Source: an uncultured Campylobacter sp.
GTDB lineage: Bacteria > Campylobacterota > Campylobacteria > Campylobacterales > Campylobacteraceae
Direction: 5' to 3'
NCBI RefSeq assembly: GCF_938039245.1
Contig: NZ_CALHVN010000050.1
Coordinates: 1 to 26,964 of the forward strand
DNA length: 26,964 bases
Position numbers and translations under genes: made by a program. Within the stretch, counting starts at the first letter, position 1. Each line of letters starts with the position of its first letter. The notes beneath the pieces are model-generated. The model worked only from the letters and a program-made list of their open reading frames with translations. It was not told the DNA's origin and did not search any database. Below are positions 15,281-23,337 of this stretch, piece by piece.

Positions 15281-16338
15281 ACCTTTACGCGCGTTACGTC
15301 GGCTGGCTTTATTTTAAATACTTCGCGATCTTGTTTATCGCGCTCACGCTTTTTTACGTCGGTATCGACATCCTAACCAACCTAAAAGATATGCCCGCAA
15401 GTGCGAACCTAAAGCTGCTTTATTTCGGACTTACCTCGCTTACGGCGGTAAACTACGTCTTGCCGCTTGCGCTCATTTTTGCGCTGATAACTAGCAAATT
15501 TAGCATGATCCGTAGCAACGAGCTAGTTAGCTTTTACGCGCTGGGTATCGACAAAAATCGCCTAATAAAGCCGCCTTTTTATATAGCGCTTGCTATCACG
15601 TTTATTTACGTCGGATTAAATTTTACGCCGTTTGCCTACTCTTACGAATACGCCAGAAATATCGTTAAACTCTCGCATTTATCGCGTACGAGCTCGGATA
15701 TTTTCTTAAAATTCGAGGGCAAATTTATCTATATAGATAGCCTCAGCCCGATTAGCGGCGAAGCTAAAGACGTTCGGATATTTGACGTAAACGGTAGCGA
15801 TTTGCGCGCTGCTACGTTTGGACGTAGCGCTAGATTCGTAGATGACGCGTGGCTTTTAAAAGAGGCGAAAATCGTAAATTTACCGCAAAATATCAAACTG
15901 GGCGAAAAAGGACTCGATATTAAAACGCCAAGCGGGTTAAAAACGCTTGAAGGCTTTAAACCAAAAACGATAGAAAGCGCGTCGGCAGAGAATTCGGCGA
16001 TCACGATTTCTGATGCGGTGGATTATATTTTAGCGTTTAAAGACGAGGGTATCGGGCTAAATTCGACCAAAACGACGCTTTACAACCTTGCTTTTGCGCC
16101 GTTTTTTGCGCCTTTTATGGTGCTTATTATTTACTATTTTTTGCCGGTTACGGGACGATTTTTCAACCTCGCCTTAAAAAGCTTTATCTTCACGATAGCC
16201 TCGCTTTGCGTCTGGGGTGCGCTTTTTGTGATGATGAGGTTTGCCAGAAACGGCGTCGTCTCGCCCGAGATCGGCGTGCTTTTACCGATTATTTTACTCG
16301 GCGCATACGCTTTTTATCTACATTTTAAAAGTCGTTAA
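15277..16338 (+). CDS. LptF/LptG-family LPS transport permease
   Basis: YjgP/YjgQ-family inner-membrane permease of the Lpt ABC machine that extracts LPS/LOS and passes it to the periplasmic bridge. The 353 residues follow the family plan: three N-terminal membrane segments (about 15-35, 55-75, 98-120), a periplasmic beta-rich domain (about 125-260) and three C-terminal segments (about 270-350, including LAFAPFFAPFMVLIIYYF). Start MNLYARYVGWLYFKYF resembles other family starts. I cannot tell LptF from LptG by eye. With lpxB and the LpxH-like gene it forms the envelope theme of the window. It overlaps the preceding ORF by 4 bases. Confidence 0.87.
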   Translation: MNLYARYVGWLYFKYFAILFIALTLFYVGIDILTNLKDMPASANLKLLYFGLTSLTAVNYVLPLALIFALITSKFSMIRSNELVSFYALGIDKNRLIKPPFYIALAITFIYVGLNFTPFAYSYEYARNIVKLSHLSRTSSDIFLKFEGKFIYIDSLSPISGEAKDVRIFDVNGSDLRAATFGRSARFVDDAWLLKEAKIVNLPQNIKLGEKGLDIKTPSGLKTLEGFKPKTIESASAENSAITISDAVDYILAFKDEGIGLNSTKTTLYNLAFAPFFAPFMVLIIYYFLPVTGRFFNLALKSFIFTIASLCVWGALFVMMRFARNGVVSPEIGVLLPIILLGAYAFYLHFKSR

Positions 16339-16361
16339 GAGAGATTTAGGCAAAATTTCTG

Positions 16362-16367
16362 TAAAAT
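16362..16367 (+). promoter_or_regulatory. Candidate -10 for lysA and the downstream amino-acid/flagellar gene run
   Basis: TAAAAT preceded by TG (an extended -10) lies in the 55-base gap before lysA, with AAGG at about 16384-16387 as ribosome-binding site. The gap is the only intergenic one between 15277 and 25184 large enough for a conventional promoter. Confidence 0.4.
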
Positions 16368-16393
16368 CTAACTATTTTTAAACAAGGCTAGTT

Positions 16394-17635
16394 ATGGATT
16401 TTACGAATTTAGCACAAAAATACGGCACTCCTCTTTACGTTTACGATTTTGACTATATGGCGCACCGCTACGAAGCGCTAAAAAACGCCTTTCACGCTAG
16501 AAAATCTCTCGTATGTTACGCCGTTAAGGCAAACTCAAATTTAAGCGTTTTGAAATTTTTAGCCGGGCTTGGAGCCGGATTTGACTGCGTGAGCGTAGGC
16601 GAAGTTAGGCGCGCGCTGCTAGCGGGGGCTAAAAACTACCAGATCATCCTAAGCGGCGTGGGTAAGCGCGACGACGAACTCAAATTTGTGCTGGAAAATG
16701 AAATCTTGATGATAAATTTAGAAAGCGAAGCCGAGATGAACCGCCTGGAAGCGATCGCAAAACAGCTAGACAAGTCCGCTCGCATCAGTATCCGCGTAAA
16801 TCCCGACATCGACGCTAAAACTCACCCCTACATCTCAACCGGACTAAACGAAAATAAATTCGGCGTGGATCTGCAAACGGCCAAAAAAATGTATCTTCAC
16901 GCTAAAAACTCGCCGTATCTCGAGCCCGTGGGCATCCATAGCCACATCGGCTCGCAGCTAACCGACATCAAGCCCGTTATCGAAGCGGCAAAGATCGTGG
17001 CAAATTTGGCTCGCGAGCTAAAGGCGGCGCAAATCGACATCAAATTTTTTGACGTCGGCGGCGGTATAGGTATCGTTTACGGCGACGAGAGCGAGCCTGA
17101 TCTATACGAATACGCGCAGGGTATTTTGGCAAATTTAAGCGGACTGGATGTCACGGTAGTCTGCGAGCCGGGACGCTTTATCGTCGGCAACGCGGGATAT
17201 TTTCTAACTAGCGTGCTTTACGAGAAATTTAATAAAGAAAAGCGCTTTGTGATCGTAGACGGCGCGATGAACGACCTTATCCGCCCGAGTCTTTATCAAG
17301 CTAAGCATAAAATTTTTGCTCTTAGCGGCAGCAAGACTCTTTGCGAGTGTAAAAAAGAGCAGCTTCGGGAGCTCAAATTTAGCCCTTGCGACGTTGTCGG
17401 GCCGATATGCGAGAGCGGCGATTTCCTCGCAAAAGACCGAAATTTACCGCCTCTAAACCCAGGCGATCTCGTCGTTATCAAATCAGCGGGCGCATACGGC
17501 TTTGCGATGAGCAGCAACTATAACACTCGTGGGCGCGCTGCGGAGGTTGCGGTAAAGGGCGGCGAGGACTTTATGATTAGGCGCCGCGAGAGTTTTGAAG
17601 ACGTAGTGGCGCTGGAGCGAGAATTTTTAGGCTAG
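16394..17635 (+). CDS. lysA: Diaminopimelate decarboxylase
   Basis: PLP enzyme converting meso-diaminopimelate to L-lysine. The 413-residue protein has the fold-type III alanine-racemase barrel with PLP Lys45 in CYAVKANSN, HIGSQ near 190, the glycine-rich phosphate loop DVGGGIGI, EPGRFIVGNAG, and the C-terminal CGPICESGDFLA-like segment (here VGPICESGDFLA) with Cys and Glu for substrate binding and SAGAYGFAMSSNYN. It begins the run lysA-pheA-hisC. The C. jejuni arrangement I recall has one extra HAD-family gene between lysA and pheA; here only 9 bases separate them. Confidence 0.96.
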   Translation: MDFTNLAQKYGTPLYVYDFDYMAHRYEALKNAFHARKSLVCYAVKANSNLSVLKFLAGLGAGFDCVSVGEVRRALLAGAKNYQIILSGVGKRDDELKFVLENEILMINLESEAEMNRLEAIAKQLDKSARISIRVNPDIDAKTHPYISTGLNENKFGVDLQTAKKMYLHAKNSPYLEPVGIHSHIGSQLTDIKPVIEAAKIVANLARELKAAQIDIKFFDVGGGIGIVYGDESEPDLYEYAQGILANLSGLDVTVVCEPGRFIVGNAGYFLTSVLYEKFNKEKRFVIVDGAMNDLIRPSLYQAKHKIFALSGSKTLCECKKEQLRELKFSPCDVVGPICESGDFLAKDRNLPPLNPGDLVVIKSAGAYGFAMSSNYNTRGRAAEVAVKGGEDFMIRRRESFEDVVALEREFLG

Positions 17636-17644
17636 GGAGCGAAA

Positions 17645-18721
17645 ATGCAAAACATAAACGACCTTAGAAGCGAGATAGATAAGATCGACGACGAGGTGCT
17701 AAAGCGCCTAAACGAGCGTATGAATTTCGTGCGAAAGATCGGAGAGCTAAAGCAAACCAGCGGCAGTGCGATTTACCGCCCCGAGCGCGAAAGAGCTATC
17801 CTAAACCGCCTTGAGGGACAAGACTCCGCATTTTTAAACAAGGCCGCGATCGAGGCGATTTATCTTGAGATTTTCGCCGTCAGTAGAAACCTCGAGATGC
17901 CTGAAAAAGTCGCCTATCTAGGGCCTGAGGGCACCTACACGCACCAAGCCGCCGAGAGCCGTTTTGGCGCGATGAGCGCGTATCTGCCGCTAGCTAGCAT
18001 CGAGGCGGTTTTTACGAAACTAAAGCACAAAGAGGCCAAATACGGCGTCGTGCCGATAGAAAATAACACCGAAGGCGCGGTAGGCGCTACGCTAGACTGC
18101 CTCGGGCGATTTGATAGCGTCAAGGTCGCGGCTGAAATTTACATGGATATCCACCACATTTTTGCTAGCAAATGCGAAAATTTAAAAGACATTAAACGCA
18201 TCTACTCGCACCCGCAAGGCTACAATCAATGCCGCAAATTTTTAGACGATCACATGCTTTCAGCCGTCGAGTTTATCCCGGCAAAATCGACCGCGCAGGC
18301 CGCGCAGCTAGCCGGTAGCGAGCCAAACTCGGCCGCCATCTGTTCTAAGATCGCAGCCAAGCTTTACGGCGTGCCGATCTTGTTCGAGACGATCGAGGAT
18401 AATGCCGCAAACCGCACGAGATTTTTTATTTTAAGCGATTTTAAAAACGAGCGAGCGCAAAAGAATAAAACTTCTATCCTAGCAAAGACCGAACACCGTC
18501 CCGGCGGGCTAGTGGAGCTGCTTTTGGCATTTAGAGACGAGGGTATAAATATCACCAAGCTGGAGAGCCGCCCGATAAAACAGCGCGAATTTAAGGCGAA
18601 TTTTTATATAGATTTCGAGGGGCACATCGACGACGACAACGTCCAAAAAGCGATACAAAAAGCGATAAGTTACGGCCACGAAATCGCGTGGCTAGGAAGC
18701 TACGTCGCGTGGGAGGAATGA
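17645..18721 (+). CDS. pheA: Bifunctional chorismate mutase / prephenate dehydratase
   Basis: Makes phenylpyruvate from chorismate for phenylalanine synthesis. The 358 residues comprise an AroQ-type mutase helix bundle (about 1-85, starting DLRSEIDKIDDEVLKRLNERM), the dehydratase domain (about 93-275, with AYLGPEGTYTHQAA, GVVPIENNTEGAVG and the catalytic Thr of NRTRFFIL) and a C-terminal ACT domain (about 283-358) with GGLVELL and the ESRP phenylalanine-binding motif. The last two predict feedback inhibition by phenylalanine. Its stop is one base before the hisC ATG, and GGAGG inside the pheA end serves hisC. Confidence 0.96.
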   Translation: MQNINDLRSEIDKIDDEVLKRLNERMNFVRKIGELKQTSGSAIYRPERERAILNRLEGQDSAFLNKAAIEAIYLEIFAVSRNLEMPEKVAYLGPEGTYTHQAAESRFGAMSAYLPLASIEAVFTKLKHKEAKYGVVPIENNTEGAVGATLDCLGRFDSVKVAAEIYMDIHHIFASKCENLKDIKRIYSHPQGYNQCRKFLDDHMLSAVEFIPAKSTAQAAQLAGSEPNSAAICSKIAAKLYGVPILFETIEDNAANRTRFFILSDFKNERAQKNKTSILAKTEHRPGGLVELLLAFRDEGINITKLESRPIKQREFKANFYIDFEGHIDDDNVQKAIQKAISYGHEIAWLGSYVAWEE

Positions 18722-18722
18722 G

Positions 18723-19823
18723 ATGAGATTTAATGAAAATTTGGCAAATTTAGTAAGCTACGAGGCGGGCAAACCTATCGAGCTAGTCGTGCGTGAATAC
18801 GGCATCGACGCAAAAGACGTCATCAAGCTGGCCAGCAACGAAAACCCCTACGGTACGAGCCCTGCGGTAGTAAAAGCGATCGGCGAGATAGTAAATAAAA
18901 TGCATCTCTACCCCGACGACAGCTACTTCGAGCTAAAGGCCGCGCTAGCTAGAAAATTCGGCGTCAGCGAAAAATCTATCGTAATAGGCTCCGGAAGCGA
19001 TCAGATAATAGAATTTGCCGTGCACGCAAAAGCAAACGCGAATAAGGGAATTTTGACCGCGGGCATAACATTTGCGATGTATGAAATTTACGCTAAAGCA
19101 GCTGGCGCGAAGGTCTTTAAAACAAAGAGCAAAGAACACGATCTAGGCGATTTTTTGCAAATTTACAAGGCTAACAAAGACGAGATCGGCGTGATATTTT
19201 TGTGCGTACCTAATAATCCTCTTGGAGGCTGCCTAGACGCCGAGGAAATTTATAAGTTTTTAGAGCAGATTGACGCCGACACGCTCGTGGTCATTGACGG
19301 CGCGTATCAGGAGTTTGCTAAATTTAAAGACGCGAAAAAAGAGATAAAGCCTCGTGAGCTCATAGCTAAATTTCCAAACGCGATATATCTAGGTACGTTT
19401 TCTAAGGCTTACGGCCTTGGTGGTATGCGCGTAGGATACGGCATCGGCGAGCAAAGCGTGATGAACGAGCTGGGAAAACTAAGGGCTCCATTTAACATAA
19501 CGACTCTTAGCCTAAAAGCGGCCGTAGAAGCGCTAAAAGACGAAGAATTCGTAAAAATGACGCTTGAGACAAACTTTAAAGAGATGAAAAAATACGAAAA
19601 ATTTGCCGATAAGCACGGCATAAAGCGTCTGCCTAGTTTTACGAATTTTATCGTTTTTGAATTTGAGCGCCAAAATTCAAGCGAGCTTGCTCAAAATCTG
19701 TTAAAAAAAGGTATAATTTTACGTGATCTAAAAGGCTACGGATTAAACGCGATTCGTATAACGATTGGATTGCCGAATCAAAACGATGTAGTTTTAAAAC
19801 AAATCGAGGAAAATTTAAAATAA
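18723..19823 (+). CDS. hisC: Histidinol-phosphate aminotransferase
   Basis: Fold-type I PLP aminotransferase converting imidazole-acetol phosphate to histidinol phosphate; related enzymes can also serve aromatic amino acids, which fits its place next to pheA. The 366 residues show SNENPYGTSP at the N-terminus, the GSGSDQIIEF cofactor loop, PNNPLGG, the DGAYQEF segment, the PLP Lys228 in TFSKAYGLGGMRVGYG and a C-terminal RITIGLPNQN with the carboxylate-binding Arg. The gene ends directly at the fliF start with no gap. Confidence 0.94.
   Translation: MRFNENLANLVSYEAGKPIELVVREYGIDAKDVIKLASNENPYGTSPAVVKAIGEIVNKMHLYPDDSYFELKAALARKFGVSEKSIVIGSGSDQIIEFAVHAKANANKGILTAGITFAMYEIYAKAAGAKVFKTKSKEHDLGDFLQIYKANKDEIGVIFLCVPNNPLGGCLDAEEIYKFLEQIDADTLVVIDGAYQEFAKFKDAKKEIKPRELIAKFPNAIYLGTFSKAYGLGGMRVGYGIGEQSVMNELGKLRAPFNITTLSLKAAVEALKDEEFVKMTLETNFKEMKKYEKFADKHGIKRLPSFTNFIVFEFERQNSSELAQNLLKKGIILRDLKGYGLNAIRITIGLPNQNDVVLKQIEENLK
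19712..19717 (+). promoter_or_regulatory. Possible internal -10 for fliF within hisC
   Basis: A perfect TATAAT occurs 107 bases before the fliF ATG, inside the 3' end of hisC, preceded by an A/T-rich tract. In C. jejuni the early flagellar export and MS-ring genes are transcribed by sigma-70, so a standard -10 would fit. Coding sequence can contain this hexamer by chance, and there is no clear -35. Confidence 0.3.
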
Positions 19824-21518
19824 ATGGATTTTAAAGCAATATTTCAACAAATCGGGCAAATTTACCAAAATCTCTCGCTAAAACAGCGGCTAGTGGCTAT
19901 GGGGTCGGTTGCTTTAGTGGTTGGATTTTTAGTATTTTTAAGCATTTACAAAAGCTCAAACGTAAACTACGACGGATATAGCGTTCTTTTTGAAAATACC
20001 TCCGCAGCGGACTCTGCGCTGATAATCCAGCAGCTTGAAAAAGATAAGGTTAAATATAAAATTTTAAATGAAGGTACGATTTTAGTGCCAAATGCCGACG
20101 TTTACCGCGAGAGAATCTCGGTGGCGTCGCTTGGGATTTTAAAAGACGGCAAAGTCGGTTTTGAGATTTTCGATAAGCAAGAATTCGGCGCGACGGATGC
20201 CGAGCAAAAGGTTAAATTTCAGCGCGCTTTGGAGGGCGAGCTGGCACGTACGATCGAGAGTTTGGCGCCTATTAAAAAAGCTATCGTTCGTATCGCGATA
20301 CCTAAAGAAACGCTTTTTACAGAGCGAGCTACGCCGCCAAGCGCATCAATCGTTTTAAATTTAAAAGACGGACAGAGCTTAAATTTAAAGCAAATTACGG
20401 GTATTAAAAATTTAGTTGCCGCCGCGGTAGCAAATTTAAAACCCGAGCAGGTAAAAATCGTGAGTGAAGATGGAGCTCCGCTAGGCGAAGAGGACGGCGA
20501 ATACGACAGCGATCAAATCACTCAACAAATAAAATATAAGCGCGACGCCGAGCAAGGCCTAGAAGAAAAGATCATAAACGTCCTATCGCCTATCGTGGGC
20601 GGCTCAGATAAGGTCGTGGCTAAGGTGACTATAGATTTTGATTTTGCCAGAAAAGATAGCCAAAGCGAGACCTTTGATCCAAATTCGGTCGCTAGAAGCG
20701 AGCAAAACGTCGAAGAAAAGCGCCAAGGCAGCAAAGAAGCCGAAGTGCAAGGGGTGCCTGGAGCCGTAAGCAACATCGGCCCGGTCGAAGGCCTGCAAGA
20801 CGGCAAAATGAAAGAACTCTACTCTAAAAGCTCATCTACGACGAACTACGAAATCTCAAAAAAGGTCGAACGCGTCAAGGATCAGTTTGCTAAGATAAAC
20901 CGCCTAAGCGCCGCAGTCGTAGTAGATGGAAAATACGAAAATAAAAAAGACGAAAACGGAAATCCGACTAAAGAAGTAGTCTATGTGCCGCTTGATGAAA
21001 AGCAGTTAAATAGAATCGACGCTCTCATCCGCCAGTCTATCGGCTTTGATCAAAACAGAGGCGATGAAGTGACGGTTAGTAACTTCGAATTCCAGCGCCC
21101 AGACGGACAAACTCCTGCTAGTAAGGTAAATTCGTTCTTTGAGCTTTATATCTTGCCTTTTGCTCCGCTGTTAAAATATATATTCGTAGCGATTTTACTC
21201 TACTTTTTCTACAAAAAAGTTATCGTGCCGTTTATGTCTAAGATGCTTGAGGATGTCAAAGAAGAAGAACCAGAACCGATGCCAGATATCGTCGAGCTTG
21301 ACGATAGCGAGGATACGCTGGAGAAATTTAAGGCCGCTAAGAAAAAGGTTGAAGAGCAGCTGGGCGTAGGAGGCGACTTTAACGAGGACGAGCTGCGCTA
21401 CGACGTGATGCTCGAAAAGATGAAGCTAGTGGCTCAAGAGCGCGCTGAGGAGGTCGCGGTACTACTCCAAGATATGATAAAAAACGACGCCGAATTTAGT
21501 AATCGTAAGGATATTTGA
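19824..21518 (+). CDS. fliF: FliF, flagellar MS-ring protein
   Basis: Inner-membrane protein that forms the MS ring, the platform for the flagellar motor and export gate. At 564 residues it has normal length. There is an N-terminal membrane segment (about 26-44, LVAMGSVALVVGFLVFLSIY), ring-building YscJ-like domains with SVLFENTSAADSALIIQQLEKDKVKYK and GRISVA-type motifs (here RISVASLGILKDGKVGFEIFD), a large periplasmic domain, a second membrane segment (about 447-470, LKYIFVAILLYFFY), and an acidic cytoplasmic tail that binds FliG. Its ATG directly follows the hisC stop; its stop overlaps fliG by one base. Confidence 0.97.
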   Translation: MDFKAIFQQIGQIYQNLSLKQRLVAMGSVALVVGFLVFLSIYKSSNVNYDGYSVLFENTSAADSALIIQQLEKDKVKYKILNEGTILVPNADVYRERISVASLGILKDGKVGFEIFDKQEFGATDAEQKVKFQRALEGELARTIESLAPIKKAIVRIAIPKETLFTERATPPSASIVLNLKDGQSLNLKQITGIKNLVAAAVANLKPEQVKIVSEDGAPLGEEDGEYDSDQITQQIKYKRDAEQGLEEKIINVLSPIVGGSDKVVAKVTIDFDFARKDSQSETFDPNSVARSEQNVEEKRQGSKEAEVQGVPGAVSNIGPVEGLQDGKMKELYSKSSSTTNYEISKKVERVKDQFAKINRLSAAVVVDGKYENKKDENGNPTKEVVYVPLDEKQLNRIDALIRQSIGFDQNRGDEVTVSNFEFQRPDGQTPASKVNSFFELYILPFAPLLKYIFVAILLYFFYKKVIVPFMSKMLEDVKEEEPEPMPDIVELDDSEDTLEKFKAAKKKVEEQLGVGGDFNEDELRYDVMLEKMKLVAQERAEEVAVLLQDMIKNDAEFSNRKDI

Positions 21519-22552
21519 TGGCTTCTATTAAACTCACGGAACAACAAAAGATGACCTATGACGATCTGTCAATGCCGGAAAAGGTCGCTATCTTGCTCAT
21601 ACAGCTCGGCGAGGATGCCACGACTCAGCTTTTCTCGCATATGGAAGTCGATGTGATAACCGAAATTTCACGCTACATCGCTACGGCAAGAAGCGTCGAT
21701 AAGGCTGTGGCTTCGGCGGTTTTGGACGAATTTTACGCCTTGATGCAGTCAAATCAATATATAAGAAGCGGCGGACTTGATTATGCGAAGGAAATTTTAT
21801 ACCGCACGTTCGGTCCGGAAGCTGCGCAAAAGATCCTCGACAAACTCGCCAAAAGCATGGAAAACTCAAAGAGTTTCGGCTATCTTACCAAGGTTAAGCC
21901 TCAGCAGCTTGCCGACTTTATCGTTACCGAGCATCCTCAGACTATCGCGCTTATTTTAGCGCATATGGATTCAACCAGCGCAGCCGAGACGTTGTCGTTT
22001 TTCCCTGATGAGCTTAGGAGCGAGGTTGTAGTTAGGATGGCGAATTTAGGCGACATCAGCCCATCTATCATCAAGCGCGTCTCAACCGTGCTTGAGGGCA
22101 AGCTAGAGAGCCTAACGTCATACAAGGTCGAAGTCGGCGGTCCAAGAGCCGTCGCCGAGGTGCTAAATCGTCTCGGACAAAAAGCGTCTAAATCTACGAT
22201 CGAATATATAGAAGACGTCGATGAGAAGCTCGCTACGACGATCAAAGAGCTTATGTTTACCTTTGAGGATATCAATACCCTCAACCAAGCAGCTATCCGC
22301 GAGATACTTAAAAACGTAGATAAAAAAGACCTTATGATCGCTCTAAAAGGCAGCGGCGACGCGCTTAAAGAGAAATTTCTCTCCAGCATGTCCCAGCGCG
22401 CCAGCGATTCGTTCAAAGAAGAGATGCAATTTTTGGGCGCGGTGCGCGTAAAAGACGTCGAGGACGCTCAGCGCCGCATAGTAGAGCAGGTTCAGGCTCT
22501 AGCCGAGAGCGGAGCGTTCCAAATAGGCGAAAGCGATGAGATGATAGAATGA
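21518..22552 (+). CDS. fliG: FliG, flagellar rotor switch protein
   Basis: Rotor protein between FliF and FliM that interacts with the stator to produce torque and switch direction. With the ATG at 21518 (overlapping the fliF TGA as TGATG) it has 344 residues. An upstream in-frame TTG would add one residue and is less likely. Visible features are the N-terminal MPEKVAILLIQLGEDAT, the armadillo middle domain with EHPQTIALILAHM and the EHPQ motif, a linker, and the C-terminal domain with LMFTFEDI and the charged torque helix near KKDLMIALKGS and SQRASDSFKEEMQFLG. Confidence 0.97.
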   Translation: MASIKLTEQQKMTYDDLSMPEKVAILLIQLGEDATTQLFSHMEVDVITEISRYIATARSVDKAVASAVLDEFYALMQSNQYIRSGGLDYAKEILYRTFGPEAAQKILDKLAKSMENSKSFGYLTKVKPQQLADFIVTEHPQTIALILAHMDSTSAAETLSFFPDELRSEVVVRMANLGDISPSIIKRVSTVLEGKLESLTSYKVEVGGPRAVAEVLNRLGQKASKSTIEYIEDVDEKLATTIKELMFTFEDINTLNQAAIREILKNVDKKDLMIALKGSGDALKEKFLSSMSQRASDSFKEEMQFLGAVRVKDVEDAQRRIVEQVQALAESGAFQIGESDEMIE

Positions 22553-23337
22553 AAAGCAGTTTAATATCAAGCGAAAAAGCCAAAGAGCATTTTATAGAAA
22601 ATTACAGATTTAAGGTGCTGGGTCAAGAAAAAAAGCAAGACTCGGCTCGTGGGCAGGACTCCGAGGATCAAAAATCTGACGCCGGTGAGCAAGAGAGTTC
22701 AAATTTAAACGACGCAAAAGAGCAGGGTGCGCATTTTAAGCCCGAATCAAGCTTTATCGAGGAGCTGCTAAAACGCACCGACGAGATGAGCGGCAATATG
22801 ATAAAGCTGCAAATGCAAATCGAAAATCAAGAAAACGAATTTGCTAAACGCCTAGAAAGCGAGATCCAGCGCGCCAAAGAAGACGGCATAAGGCAGGGCG
22901 CAGAGGAGGCGGCGGCTAAATTTAACGAAGAACTAAAAGCGCTTGAGAGCAGGTATCTGGGCTCAATAAATAAGCTAGAAGAAGCGGCGGCTAAATTTGA
23001 AAATCTCATCGTATCTAGCGAAGCGCAGCTTCCGACTACTGCTATCGAGATCGCAAAAGAGGTCGTAAAAAAAGAGACTTCTCTAAATTCGGCAAACATA
23101 GCCGCAGCCATATGCAAAGAGCTTTTTGGCGAGATCAAAGACGCCAAAGAGGTGCAGGTTAAAGTAAATCCGAAAGATTACGAGTTTATCAAAGAAAATT
23201 TTTCCGGTCAAAACGTCAAAATTTCTGCCGACGAAGCCATCAGCGCGGGCGGAGCAATCGTACTTAGCGACGCGGGAAACCTCGAGGGCACGATCGAAGC
23301 CAGACTAGAAAAAATCAAAAAGATAATAGGGCAATGA
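22549..23337 (+). CDS. fliH: FliH, flagellar export ATPase regulator
   Basis: Cytoplasmic stator-like protein that binds the FliI ATPase and links it to the C-ring and export gate. The 262 residues have a polar, Gln/Glu/Ser-rich N-terminus (1-70), a long charged helical region (about 75-150, ending in EEAAAKFNEELKALESRYLGS) suited to a coiled-coil dimer, and a C-terminal FliH/V-ATPase E-subunit-like domain with AIEIAKEVVKKE, VQVKVNPKDYEFI and ISAGGAIVLSDAGNLEGTIEARLEKI. It overlaps fliG by 4 bases (ATGA). fliI is not nearby in this window. Confidence 0.93.
   Translation: MKSSLISSEKAKEHFIENYRFKVLGQEKKQDSARGQDSEDQKSDAGEQESSNLNDAKEQGAHFKPESSFIEELLKRTDEMSGNMIKLQMQIENQENEFAKRLESEIQRAKEDGIRQGAEEAAAKFNEELKALESRYLGSINKLEEAAAKFENLIVSSEAQLPTTAIEIAKEVVKKETSLNSANIAAAICKELFGEIKDAKEVQVKVNPKDYEFIKENFSGQNVKISADEAISAGGAIVLSDAGNLEGTIEARLEKIKKIIGQ

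Noticed and set aside
16339..16393. A HAD-family gene between lysA and pheA or before lysA, as recalled for C. jejuni
   Set aside because: Only 55 bases precede lysA and 9 bases separate it from pheA, so no such gene is present here.
21937..22416. 159-codon minus-strand frame
   Set aside because: Antisense to fliG and Ser-rich; no independent evidence for coding.
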